The notes under the pieces were generated by a model. It did not search any database. It was not told the origin of the DNA and worked only from the letters and a program-made list of their open reading frames with translations. DNA of 64,000 nt, from contig JARUPZ010000013.1 of the NCBI GenBank assembly GCA_031213475.1, positions 8,872,294 to 8,936,293 of the forward strand, given 5' to 3'. Shown piece after piece: positions 43,506 to 54,791 of the stretch (position 1 is its first letter; every line of letters starts with the position of its first letter). Source of the DNA: Nereocystis luetkeana (Eukaryota; Sar; Phaeophyceae; Laminariales; Laminariaceae). The translations under genes and the position numbers were made by a program.

Positions 43506-45509
43506 CGAAGCTCCAGACGTCGGAACGTGCGACGCAGCGAGCAACGACGTCTCTCCGTAACAAACCAGATAAGGGTATGCGACGAAACGATTTCATAAAA
43601 AATCCAAGCGTAGCCACAAGAGTTAAAATTCGCCACCGAAATTTCTGCATTCGTCGTGTGTTCATGGTGTATTATGTTTCAGACAGTGCTCGACGAAAGC
43701 TCCACTAAGGTCGACACACCTGCAAAACCTTCTCCATCTTCTGCCACTCGTGCCCAAAGTCGTCATGAGTTCACGGAGCTGCCTGTAGGTCGTGTTACAC
43801 GTCTATCTGGAGCTACCAGTGCCAAACGTCACTGGAACCGGTGAAACGTGTACGTGCCACACGCTTACAGTATTCACAAGAGAGACAGCAGCCGTGAAGG
43901 GCGCGTTATTTTTTATTTCTAGAGCATACCAGGTAGGGATCAATGATCTTCTCCGAAGACAACAACGCGGAGTCTCCCAGCCACATCAAGTATTATACCC
44001 GAGGCTTCTAAGGGCGAAGCTCGCCGGGTTCTGAAGGTGATGCTGTTCGACAGGTATTCGTCGCTTGCCACACAGCACGCAGTCATTTTTACCTTGCCGA
44101 AGACGACGTAAAGGAGTTTTATATGAACGTGCTGGCTGATGGAATGTGGCTGACAGGGATGCCTCTCGTGAAGAGACTCGCAGATTCCGAAGGCACGAGA
44201 TGGAGCACGACCGTTCTGACGAGCTCCTCTCACAGGGCTGGCCAAGGGGTTTCGCAGGATCATTTTGGTTCTCTGATACCTCACATGGTTCTGGAGATAC
44301 GGCTTGGTTATCATTTATTTTAGGCTTCGTTCCCATTTTTCGGTTCTCTCTGTTCAGATGGAATATGTGTGTGTTCTTCACATTAAACCGTTCTTTAAAC
44401 CCGTCGGCGTCCTGCACAAACAGTGTCCGTGCAGATTCCTCAATCCCAGTCGAGGTACAAGCTATTATGTGGTCACAAAGCTACGCCACAGAAATACAAC
44501 GTTGACTCGTACCTGGTATGCAGTAAGCACAGCAGTGGCTAATTAATGTAATGATATATATGCCATCATACTGGATACAACTGACACGACATACATATTC
44601 TATGAAGTAAATACACGAAAGGAAACAAAGCAAAAATACAAACAAACTAGACAATCCAAAGAGAAAAGAAAAAGAAACAATATGTAAAAAAAAATGAACA
44701 AATAGAAGAAACAAACTGTCGTGGTAGCATTCCCCCCGCAGGAAAAGTGTCAAACACTCCAAATTAACGAGGTGGGGGGAAAAAACAAGAAAAACAAGCC
44801 TACTTCTGAACAGAGTGGGACGAATAACCCAAGGGATAATAACAGGCAAACCGAAGAACAAAGCACCCTCCAGGTGGCGACAGCAGCTTGTTGTGCTAGT
44901 AGCATAGCCAGGTCTTCCCTGCTAGTCCGCCTGGCATCTTGCTACCCTGACCGCCGTCTCCGTCCTGCGTTCGTCAACTATGCCCAGCCCCTTGGCGTCA
45001 GACAATACGAAACAAGCAAAGAAGGCTCGTCATTCACCCACGCCACTCGATTCCCTCTATATTATACCTGGTATAAAAGAAAGGGCGGGGACTAAATATG
45101 ATGAAAATCAGGGAGGATCAAGCGCAAAGAAAGAAAAGATGAAGGCAGAGGAAGACAACAGTCGAACCAGCTGCACCAGTTGGAGGAATGAGTAGTATAG
45201 GCATTTTCTTCTTTCTGGTCGGCCTGGTGTTATCCTACCTTGTCTGCCATCTCCTTCCTAACTTCGTCCACCGCAGTTTCCCTTCCACTCGTCATGTCCC
45301 CCCCCCCCCCCTCAGAATTCCCTTGGTCGGGATTTCTGCCACTTCTCCTGTGGACCCCCCCCCCTCATTCCTTGGACACCACCCACGGCGGATGCGCGGC
45401 GCCGCCAACTCATTTCAGCCTCAGCCAAGTGCCACCTCACCATGAACCGTTCGGCAGCTTGAAGGTCTTCGTCAAATAATATGCATATATGCCAAGTCTT
45501 CAACTATCC
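43506..45509. other. Unassigned region with a possible dispersed repeat
   Basis: The part 44.4-45.5 kb shares scattered motifs with 12.34-13.02 kb (CACATTAAA, A-rich block, C-rich run, GTGCCACCT-CCATGAA). TACCAGGTA or TACCTGGTA occurs at 43927, 44510 and 45065. There is no supported exon. Confidence 0.4.
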
Positions 45510-47535
45510 GCCAGGTATCGGGTTCTCCCCACCAGCCATCGTCCCCAACATTACCCAGAAGGGTAATCGCTCTTTGCTTTGTCGTACCACGCCCCCCGCA
45601 AAGAAGGGCCGCCGTTTTCGAATGGTCGTTCCGATTCTCTCGCAACGTGTCATTTTGAGGGCCCTCGCGTACGAGAGGGTGGCATGGTCAGTACGAAGTC
45701 GGCGCTGGAAGCCAATGACTCGCCACAGGACTTGGTGGTGAGCCGTTCAAAGCTTGGCAAAGTGTTCCGCTCTGAGGGTCCACGTCACACACTCGTACAG
45801 CAGGGTCTCAATCACCTCGGCCTTCAGCGTTCGGACTATAAGGCTAAAGGGGGCTGTCGTCCTATCATACAACTCCGGTCCGAACCGTTTGAGGCATGCT
45901 CGCATGAGACGGCTCCGTCGGTCGATTTCGAACGAGACGTCAGCGTTTTCGTGGATAATGACGCCTAGGTATAATAACTGGGCCGTCTGGTTATGCCTCT
46001 GGCTTGCTGCTTCGATGACGAGCGGTGCTGCGAGGGTTGCCTGGTCTGGCGTTCGTAGAAGCATTATCTCTCTCTTTATTTCCGACGCCGTGAGGCCTGC
46101 TGCTTCGAAGACAGTCACGATGACCGTCATCGTTTTCGCGAGCCCTTTGGCAGACGTCGAGGCAACTTCTGTGTCATCGTCGTACAACCTGCCCCATACA
46201 GCCCTTCGCACCCACGCCAACGGCTCCTGCTCCTCCGTTCGAACTACTCTAGCATCCCCGAGTTGGATCGAATTCCTTACGATGGCTTTGTCTTGGCTGA
46301 AGCGTACTATAGTAGTACGTTGTGTATCGCAGCAGTGAAGAATATGTTGAACAGTAGCGGTGATATCACACAGCCTTACCGCAGCCCCAGCGTGACATCA
46401 AACCATTCCGAGTGCTCGCCGTCATCAGTACGCACGCGTGCCTGCGTGGCATCGTGGGAATTACGGATAATTCCCAGCATCTTGGTTGGTCCGCAAAAGC
46501 GTGTGAGTACCTCCCTTATCAGCTCTCGGTCGACAGAGTCGTACGCCTTCTTTCTGCAGATTGATGAGGCACACGTACAGGAAGATTTTCATCTGTCTTC
46601 CGAGCTCTTGCAACAGGCACACGACGAACGACATATCAATCGGTTATCGGGCGGGGGGGAAGCCGCACTGTTCCTCAGGGAGTAATTCCTCGGTCTCACA
46701 GCAGTATGTCTGAGGCGGGACGCGACGAGTTTCAAAAACACTTTGCCTCTGTAGGCAACAAGCGAAATTCCTCTGTAGTTGTCGCAGTAAGTTCGGCCCT
46801 TCAATTTGTGAAGGACCTTAATGATCGCATCTTCCCATTGCTAGGGGATTGCTCCTGTCACCCAAGCATTGACTAGCATGTTGTGAATGCACTGGGCGAA
46901 ATCGGGGTGGTCGATATTTAGGGGTTCGGTCGGGAGCCATCTGGCCCGACATCTTTTCAAATTGGCATTTCTTGTGTTCTTCGTCCACCTCGTTCATGGA
47001 TGATTCACCTTCAAGCGACAGCTTACGCGGTCGCGGTGGCAAGAGGTCGGTGATCGTGGGATCGAATTTTAGTTATGTTCTTAGTCTGTGGCAAATCCCA
47101 CCCATCGTTCACGAATTCACATATTATCCAATAAGAGCGTGTCATCCTCGTCCCTAATGAACTGTTCGCTCCTCGCTTCAGTCCCTTCCAATCCTACCGT
47201 ACTCTTAAGGTGCTTGACCGTACTCTTTAGGTGCTTGCATAAGCCTCTCTGGTCGTTGTTCCCTAGGAGGAGTAGTTCGGTTTCGGCAAGGTACGCTTCG
47301 ATCGCACACGCAGATCTCAGTGTCTTTCACGCGGTTCTATCGGGGGTGGGCACGCGAGAAGTGTCGTGCATCCTCCCTCGCTGTCCATCTTGATATGAAT
47401 GCGGCCAAGGTTTCGGCAGACTCATACCATCCATGTCTGCGGTGGCGACGTGGAGGTGGTGGTATCTCTTTTTGATGACGCCCAATGATCGTGAGATAAA
47501 CTTGCGTTCTGAAGCAAAACAAGAGAGAAATCAAA
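45510..47535 (-). pseudogene. Decayed non-LTR retrotransposon (LINE) reverse transcriptase
   Basis: Minus-strand frames, broken by several stops and frameshifts, give in order: a linker with P-R-P-R-K-L-S-L-E-G (about 47030); C-D-N-Y-R-G-I-S-L (about 46780), typical of LINE RT block 1-2; an RT palm region near 46530-46580; the active site L-Y-D-D-D-T-E-V near 46180, where Y-A-D-D is usual; and a C-terminal region A-H-H-Q-V-L-W-R-V-I-G-F-Q-R-R (about 45740-45690) typical of this LINE group. No intact endonuclease is visible. The Ala-to-Asp change and the stops make this copy dead. It lies within the span of the minus-strand LRR locus. Confidence 0.85.
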
Positions 47536-47589
47536 ACCGGGGAAGGTGGGGCGTAAAATATATGTACGGGGTTCTACACTATTTGGATT

Positions 47590-47800
47590 TTGGGTGGCAT
47601 GGCCATGGTACCACCCATGGCGTACCATGCGATCTCCATGGCGTCCCATTGTGTGGCGTAGGATTTCATGGCACACTGTGGGGAGTGCCGTGGCATGCCA
47701 ATAGTGATATCATGGCATCCCCCGCGGTAGCCGCCACGGCACTCCATGGTAACCCTACGGGATGTCATGGCAACCTCCACGGCACCCGAATGTTCACGGC
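47590..47800. repeat. CATGGC/GCCATG-rich palindromic satellite
   Basis: CATGGC, CCATGG, GGCATGCC, GCCGTGGC and similar short palindromes recur every 10-25 bp. There is no fixed unit length. The tract passes into GGGGTTAGGG at about 47812. I do not recognise it as any described satellite. Confidence 0.7.
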
Positions 47801-47809
47801 ACCTAGAAT

Positions 47810-47845
47810 GGGGTTGGGGTTAGGGTTAGTGTTTGTGTTAGGATA
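47810..47845 (+). repeat. Degenerate telomere-like tract
   Basis: GGGGTTGGGGTTAGGGTTAG is followed by TGTTTGTGTTAGG. It is a short, impure version of the tract at 14979. Confidence 0.6.
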
Positions 47846-48229
47846 GGGTTTCATGGAATGCCGTGGACGTCCGTGAAGGGTTCAGTGATATTCCGTGGAA
47901 GATTATGTGGAAGGTTTTGCCGGTGGTGCCACGGCATACCACGTCATGTCCGGAAAAAAGACAATAATACATACTGCTGCTGATGTTGCGGGTGCGGCTG
48001 CACACGGCAGCAGCAGTGGTGCTGTTGTGCTTCTGCTGCTTCTGTGACTTTCGTGTGGAAAGGAGAGGCCATCCCTCCTGCACAAGCGCCGTTGGCCGTA
48101 GGCACAGCTCGCCGGAGATAGGTGTGATACTTCGGTGTGGGTATGGGGTACTTGGCAGCTGGGCAGATAAAGAACAGCGGTACTGTAAAACACAAAATCC
48201 AAGTAATCTCGAAACTGATAAATTAAATG

Positions 48230-48345
48230 TGATAAACCCCTCAGAACTGAGCTGATTTCTGCCCTCTCCAGGAACTGAGATCAATAGTATCGATAAATTC
48301 CTGCCCCATTGTAGACGGTTCTGATGTTTCGCCTTAAGAGATCGC
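48230..48345 (-). mobile_element. Relic of TIR element C
   Basis: It is the reverse complement of the left subterminal region of element C (13815-13915). It includes CAGAACTGAGCTGATTTCTG, CCAGGAACTGAGATCA, ATCGATAAATTCCTG and GACGGTTCTGAT. The palindromic hairpin part is shortened, and the terminal repeats are missing or unrecognised. Confidence 0.65.
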
Positions 48346-48693
48346 TGGAGAAGACCGAAAAAACGTCGCAACAAAACGCCAAAAAAAGTTGGTCTAGAAT
48401 AGTACGAGCGAGACAGAGACAAAAGCTGAGAAAAGAAACTCGGCGGCATTGCCTTTTTTCCTGCATCGCTTGGCATTGACCTGATCCTGTTCGTACTATT
48501 ATAAGATCAATCCTTTAATTAATAATGTTGATTGAAAAAAACAATCACGAATTGACACTTAGGTGTAATTCCCTATCCGGAGCATGGGTGCCGGCAGGCT
48601 TGGCACCATGGCAGAGCCCTTGTATTGGTTGTAGGGCGTACCTTTGTACCCACTCTAGAAGTAGTGTAGAAAAGCCCGAATAATAGTCGTAAG

Positions 48694-48892
48694 CGTCATT
48701 CTTGTCGGGGAGCTTTTTCTTCCAGATTTTCGACTTGTTTTTCGCGGAATTTCGAAATCTTCTACATTTTCGACCTTTTTTTCATCAAAAGTGTGAAATT
48801 CAACGAACTTGTTTTTTTACATATTCTATCTCCAATTATTTCCCAACAACTTCGGATATTTTGAGAAAAAACGCTTTCCGAAAAGAATGAGC
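48694..48892. mobile_element. Family B TIR element, copy 2
   Basis: Left end GTCATTCTTGTCGGGGAGC, right end CGCTTTCCGAAAAGAATGAGC, about 199 bp. The centre keeps ATCTCCAATTATTTCC, shared with copy 1. No coding capacity. Confidence 0.78.
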
Positions 48893-49270
48893 CCAAGACA
48901 ACTGACAAATGTTGGCAGTACCGGCCGCCTATCTATGTTGTACCAACATATATCGTGAGTACGCAGACCAAACTAGTCACGCTGTCGTAGAAGTAGCTCA
49001 CGGTATACGAAGTATCCTTGACAGCCAAGAGGATCCTCTTGCGACACAGACACCTACCTCGTGGTCTTCACGTTCGGGGCAAGGTGTGTTTGAGCCAACA
49101 AAGCACATGGCACGCACTACCGTCGGTCCATCCAATGTAAGAAACATGCCAAGTACGTCGATTCAAACCAGGAGCGTCTCAATAGGATTGGTGCAGCTTT
49201 TGATTTACGGTGCGATCAAAGTGGTACAGGTCGAAAGGAACGTTGCCCTCACAGTTTGCTATCCACTCAC

Positions 49271-49342
49271 AAGGTTGTAACAAACACCAATCTCTGGAAA
49301 GCGCGAACGTGGATGGCTCCGATGTCGTTGCCGTACAGCTGT
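49271..49342 (-). CDS. Minus-strand LRR exon (N-D-I-G-A type)
   Basis: This is a 72-nt exon on the minus strand with AG acceptor (plus-strand CT at 49343-49344) and GTGAGT donor (49265-49270), phase 2 on both sides. It encodes Q-L-Y-G-N-D-I-G-A-I-H-V-R-A-F-Q-R-L-V-F-V. It is the same subtype as plus-strand exons 1 and 3. It lies downstream, in transcript order, of the exon at 49647. Confidence 0.82.
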
Positions 49343-49646
49343 CTGGGATCACCACTCATAAAGGCCAACGGAGCGACCGACAACATCGAATAACAACGTG
49401 TGAGGGTTGCACGTACCCACCTGCCTGGGGTACGCCATTTCGTGCTGAGTTTAACTTCCCAATAAACGATGGCAGCGTTAAATTTGTGGAGTTAGCCTTG
49501 AACCCAATCGCCTATCTAGCAAGCAATATAGCCACGAGCACATATTGACGTAGGGTGGCAGGAACTCTACAACCGATGTCCTGATGGACGCAGCCTATAG
49601 CCGCAATCATTAATCAAAGGGATGTACATCAAATATCTCCTCTCAC

Positions 49647-49718
49647 ATGTCCATCAGAGACCTCAGATTGTACAAGATCTCAGCATCCACTGTGTTCAGC
49701 GCATTGTTGTACAACCAC
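49647..49718 (-). CDS. Minus-strand LRR exon (N-x-L-N-T type)
   Basis: This is a 72-nt exon with AG acceptor (plus-strand CT at 49719-49720) and GTGAGA donor (49641-49646), phase 2 on both sides. It encodes W-L-Y-N-N-A-L-N-T-V-D-A-E-I-L-Y-N-L-R-S-L. It is closely similar to plus-strand exon 2. With 49271, 41226 and 40803 it forms a minus-strand series pointing toward the plus-strand array; whether these are one gene is not shown. Confidence 0.82.
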
Positions 49719-51540
49719 CTGATGTGTCACATGCATGCAGCATAGAGTAAAATTGACAAGTAGCGAAGTATTACGCTAAAGTGGTTGCATGATCATAGCT
49801 AGAATGGGCCGAATCTTATGGAATAGAGATGGAGAATGTGTTTGCTCGTTCAGACCCACTTTGTCGCATTACGTCTGACTCTTGACGCCCTGGGGAAACG
49901 CGTATATGGTTGTACTCTTGAGAAGTGTATCGGAACGTTAAACAGATAATGGGAGTGTCGTTCGGGGGCACATTCAAGCAAATATCGCAAAGTCTTGCCC
50001 CCGATGAGCCCCACGCGGGCAACGGCCTCCTCCCGCTTTCCGGAAGCACTCCGGGAGCTGACCGGAAGGCCATGTGGAGAAACCGACCTTTTGCACAAAA
50101 TGCGCCTCCCGCCCAAACTCGATCATGGTGGGAACTGACCATGCTCAGAAGACACGAGAGCAGAATTGATCAATCGATATCCTGTGTCTACCTTTGCGTC
50201 GACTGGCAATATGGTGCATTGCGTATACTACGTGCGAATATCGTTTGTCACACCGGGCTGATTGCCGCCGTCGGATCAGGGCATGGAGAATAGTACAAAA
50301 ATCTGGAGTGTATGAGTCCGTACACTCTCTGCTCCATGGAGTCGATCCAGTCATCACTGTTGCTGAATCGCTGTGGTCGCGTCGGTTTGTGAGTCGAAGG
50401 TACATTTTTCAGACATGCGACGAGCCGTTTTACGGTGGAGGTTCTTCTACTTCGTATGAGGCTCCTATGTTTCCTCAAGGGATATTCCGGAATTTAACGG
50501 GGACAAACATACGAATACGACTGATACTACACGCATCTCGTACATGTACGTACCAGGTACGCAATATGCCCAGCAACGTAGAGCACGAGCTGTATACTCA
50601 TCGTTCAACAGCACCCGGCAAGGACGCGGGGGTGGCTCTGAAAGTTTGTTCGTCAAAAGTGTGATAGCTCTATCGTAGAACGCCTCCGACGACTATCGTC
50701 AACCATGCATCATCAGTCATGTATTGTCGCTACAACCACAGAATGGTTACGTCAATCAGACCCACTGAGTACCCGGTGTGTGACCAATCGTTCTTTCGTT
50801 TCGTTGCCCCCGTCGTGCTCAATGTGATGATAAAAACGTCGTTGAGCACGTTGATCGATAACATTGCTGTGTGCTAGAGGAGGTGATTATTTATTGCTAA
50901 CACCCGATACGTTCAATATGGTTCTACATACTGTCGTCAATTGTTCTGTCTCTTTGATTTAGTTTCCTCGTTAAGTTGAAGTTATTGTGATGCAAACAAC
51001 CATGTGGAGCACAGGTGCAAATCTGCAGTTCCCGTGAAAATAGTGTACTTCGACTTCAATGTACTTATACATGAATTCGGGTTTGACGCACGATCGAATC
51101 GGCGGTAGTTCAGGGGTGGACTGAAGCGCCGAATCACGGCGCGAGGCCGGGACAGGTTGGAAGAGTTGCCATACGCCCGGTGCATCTAACGGTTCTTGTA
51201 TCTCCTCAAAAGGATGTCTTCATGAAATTGGATGGAGCATCCGTGAGATGTTGGGTGGTCTGTCTTGATAGGTTATCACGTGACGATATGCAAAATATCG
51301 TGAAGATTCGGATATATAGAATGTTTTATCTTATGTTTAAGCAAACAGACAGTCGTTGATACTCGTGGGTTGACAAGACAAACAACTGGTCAGCTCTTCA
51401 TATCTTCGAAGAGAGCCCAGCATGTTTTATATTTTGATTGACGCTGGAAGTTACGGCTGGAAGTCAGCTCTCCGAGTGAAATCAAAATTCGGTTTTGTGC
51501 AATCGCAGAGTATCCGCCTCTTACGAGCATTGGACTGTAC
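49719..51540. other. Unassigned region upstream of the minus-strand LRR exons
   Basis: No exon is supported. At about 50330-50397 a plus-strand frame reads I-T-V-A-E-S-L-W before GTGAGT and could be a badly decayed LRR unit. A TAGAACGCCTC phrase at about 50670 matches the 33.0-kb repeats. TACCAGGTA is at 50551. Confidence 0.35.
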
Positions 51541-51642
51541 GAAATCGGGGAACCATAGTAATTAGGACCAAATACAAATAATAAGGGAATATAAGGGTTT
51601 TAGGTGTGCCGTAAGTCCTATTAACTATGGTCCCCCGTAATA
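51541..51642. mobile_element. Family A MITE, copy 3
   Basis: Left end CGGGGAACCATAGTAATTAGGACC, right end GTCCTATTAACTATGGTCCCCCG. It is about 100 bp with an A/T-rich centre. Confidence 0.8.
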
Positions 51643-53399
51643 TGTGTGTACGGCAACACGTGACGCAATCCGGGTTGAAAACACGTTGTATGCAGCGTTG
51701 TTGAAAGTGTGATGTCTTTTGTTGCACGACGGCTGAACAACCATCGCGTCATAGAGACGACGACACCCATGATGGTCCTTCGACGGACAGGGATACTGAC
51801 AAGGTGACAATTTCGCTTAGTTCGATAGTGCGCAGGAAGATCCAGAGACCACACATGTCATCGCCTGCAAAACCACAACAGGAATGATTGCTGCAATTGA
51901 AGCAGACGAGAACCGGAGAGCAACAACATGTGAACTTGTCACTCGCCAATGCGCTATATGTGAAGTAGTCAACGAATTTAGCACAGGTATTCATGAAATG
52001 AACAGCATACCCAGTTCCTGTAGGTTTTACTTTTACCACACTGTGATTGTGGCCAGCGTTCTTCAGGCGTGTGCACCCCTTCCAGGTGAACTCTAAGAAA
52101 GCATGCACTTGAACGACTCGACTTCACTCAGTAAGAGGGAACCAACAAAACATGCGGCACTACGGTAGATTAGAATCTCCCCAATTCTAAAGAAGTCCCA
52201 CAGGGTGCTCGAACGACAGACGCGAGAGCAAAGGTTTATAAGTGAGCCCTCAGAGCGATATGTAATGGTTCTTACAGCTACCGTGTTCAGAAAACAACGA
52301 GGCAGTACGCACGTCCTACGCAGACAGTTCTGGACGTATATTATACCTGGTACAGAAATTTGAAAGTATCGCACTCACACAACTTGAGCGCCTGGGGCAC
52401 GTCGTAAATACGGACACGTAGTTCACCAGTTTGGACTTGGACCGAGATCAGACCGACAGACAGACGGACAGACAGACGGACAGACAGATGCCCATGGAGA
52501 TCGTGATAACCGAGACAACTCCGTCATCTACACCTCCCCAGGTTCACTCAGCACATTGGTTCAACTCATGCGGTGTTGTCGTCCGCAACCTTAACGTTTA
52601 TCATATCACACAGTGAGCATTTTAATATTCAAACGAGCGTCATATTATGATTTGCTTTCTGATCCCGTTCCTGTTTTCCGTCCAATCTATTGGGGTAACT
52701 GTGATGGCCAGACTCTTCGCGAATTTGACGGCATCTCTTTTCGTCCAGCGGTGATGCAGGGGATACAGACCTATTCTCCTTTATATTTACAGCCTGCTGG
52801 CTCTTTTATGAGCCCCAATGATCGTATTAAATTTGTGTCGTCTTGGTCGACGTTCGTGCGTATACATACGAAGTAGGCGTCTGTGTACGCGTTCTAGGAA
52901 GTACCGAAATGCTTCATATAAAAGCGAAGGAACCCATGTCTCCCTTGCAACCCCTCCCAGTGTGGATGGTAGAGCACGACGTTCACGCTAAAACGCTGGT
53001 CTTTACTGGGAAAATGCGTGTCAGCCATTCCCAGATAGATCCAGTCGCATGGCACTCGCACGTGCTGCGTTTGAACCCGCTAGCTCTCCCGGCCACGCTG
53101 TTCCCGCACGAAAACCTGTATCACCGACGATACCGCCCAATCGAACGCCTGTCACATTATCGTAGGCTACTGCGTCGTATCCACAAGACTAATACAGCAG
53201 CGATAAACACCATGAGCACATTAACCACTCTCTCTTTGTTGTCGCTTTTGTGCAGACATTCTTCACACTGTCAAACGCAGTTTGCGAATTCTAACCCGTA
53301 AGAGAGTGTGTATTGTGTGTAACCAATGCCGAGTTCCGCTCAGTATCACGGTCTTGTCACGTGCAGCTCCGGCCCACATACTCTAGACACTCCACTAAG
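51643..53399. other. Unassigned region
   Basis: A GACA/GACG microsatellite occurs at 52452-52488 and TACCTGGTA at 52344. Open frames of 90-150 codons (for example plus strand 52843-53301) have no recognised domain. Confidence 0.35.
52452..52488. repeat. (GACA)n microsatellite
   Basis: About nine tetranucleotide units GACA with interspersed GACG. Confidence 0.85.
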
Positions 53400-53642
53400 G
53401 CCCATTCTTGTCGGAGAGCGTGTTTCCCATAGTTTTAAAACTTTGGTAATAATTGGAGATGTGTATCGATATTCGGAGGCGTTTTGTCACTATTCGTGAA
53501 ATTCTCCATAAACAAAACAAAAAAGTTCGTTCAATTCCACATATTCGGGGGGGGAAATCAGGAAATAAATACGGAAGTTTGAAAAATTGCTCAAAAAAAT
53601 GAAAAAAAATGGGGGGCAAAAGCTCTCCGATAAGAATGACCC
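53400..53642. mobile_element. Family B TIR element, copy 3
   Basis: Ends CCCATTCTTGTCGGAGAGCG and GCTCTCCGATAAGAATGACC. Compared with copy 1 it lies in the opposite orientation: GGAGATGTGTATCGATATTC inside is the reverse complement of the sequence at the copia target site in copy 1. Confidence 0.85.
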
Positions 53643-53646
53643 GTTC

Positions 53647-53879
53647 GCCCATCTTTATCGGAGAGCGTTTTTCCCATAAGTTTGGAAATAATCGGATATA
53701 TGTATCAATATACGGAGGCGTTCTCTCACTTTTCGGGAAATTCTCCAGAAGCAAAAAAAACAGGTTCATAAAATTTCACATATTTGGGGGAAAAAAACAG
53801 GATAAAATGGAACACTAAAAAATTGCCCGCAAAAAAAATGAACATTTGGTCAAATAAAACTCTCCGGTAAGAGTGGTCC
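53647..53879. mobile_element. Family B TIR element, copy 4
   Basis: It follows copy 3 after about 5 bp in the same orientation, with ends GCCCATCTTTATCGGAGAGCG and ACTCTCCGGTAAGAGTGGTCC. The internal sequence is collinear with copy 3 and moderately diverged. It could be a tandem duplication or two insertions at one site. Confidence 0.85.
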
Positions 53880-54286
53880 TGAAGTACAATCGCCCCTTCG
53901 TTGGTGAAGTCGACATTCTTCACCAAATGGTAATTTGCGGCAAGCAATCCACCTGTATAAGCGTCGTACGTTTTGTGCTTGCATGGTACTACCTACCTGG
54001 TATATTTGACTAGCCGGAACGCTTTAGAGGTTATTACAGTTGGTTGTTGTAGAAAAAGAGATTATTATTCGACCGCGCTCCATGTGCTGTGTCTAGACGT
54101 GCACACTTCAGGTTTCGTGCACTGTTTCTGAAATGGTTTGTTATGGGCGCCAACGCAAGTATGGTAAAGGAGCAGTTAAGCCGAGTACTCACTAATCTCC
54201 TCACCCGAAACACGTCGCCCATCCGGGTGTTGTCCCACCTGTGTACTCGCTGGTCGTCGCCAATGTTTGTCGATGATTTCGTACAG

Positions 54287-54382
54287 CTTGCATGAGCGAC
54301 GCGGACTGTGTTACCCCCGAAGTATGTTGCAACTTGAGGAGGGTCAGCGAAGAACCTGACCTGGACAACCCGGCTGCTTGCG
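54287..54382 (+). CDS. Cysteine-rich EGF-like exon before the GDPH exon
   Basis: This is a 96-nt exon between TACAG (ending 54286) and GTGAGA (from 54383), phase 1 on both sides. It encodes C-M-S-D-A-D-C-V-T-P-E-V-C-C-N-L, then after an acidic stretch P-A-A-C-G. Five cysteines, including an adjacent pair, suggest a disulfide-rich extracellular module. Its phase fits the following exon at 54792 exactly, so that the last G becomes the G of the GDPH motif. A partial copy of the acceptor and first codons (ATGATTTCG-ACAGCTTGC) occurs in the intron at 54565-54585. Confidence 0.6.
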
Positions 54383-54791
54383 GTGAGAAGACTCAAACAG
54401 TATGTACCTGGTACCTGGTATATTTTGTTAAGGTACCGACTCTATCACCGCGCCATTGGTATTCTTGCCGTTGATAATATTATGTGGATACTACACACAT
54501 TTGTCTCTAACGATGGTTATTAATAGCGCGCAGCCAAACATGCGGTTGAGTTCAACATATATCAATGATTTCGCACAGCTTGCGCACGTGCCACCCCCTC
54601 CTAACGCTTAGCGAACGGCGATGTAGCTTGAACAACTACACGGCCATATCATGAATGATGTGGAGATATCGGCCGATAGACACGGGTATGGCGCGACTGA
54701 TACGCTCTTAGGTACGATTGACCCATCCCACACACTCGATTCCTGGCTACCCCACTCTCTCTCTTCCCCGTTCCCGGTGCCCCCGTATAAG

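Noticed and set aside
43159..43665. Open frames of 100-144 codons encoding poly-Ser, poly-Thr, poly-Leu, poly-Val or poly-Tyr
   Set aside because: They arise on both strands and in all frames from the (TAG)n tract; no non-repeat coding part supports them.
50330..50397. Possible decayed plus-strand LRR unit ending at GTGAGT
   Set aside because: Only I-T-V-A-E-S-L-W fits the consensus; the acceptor and Asn positions are absent.
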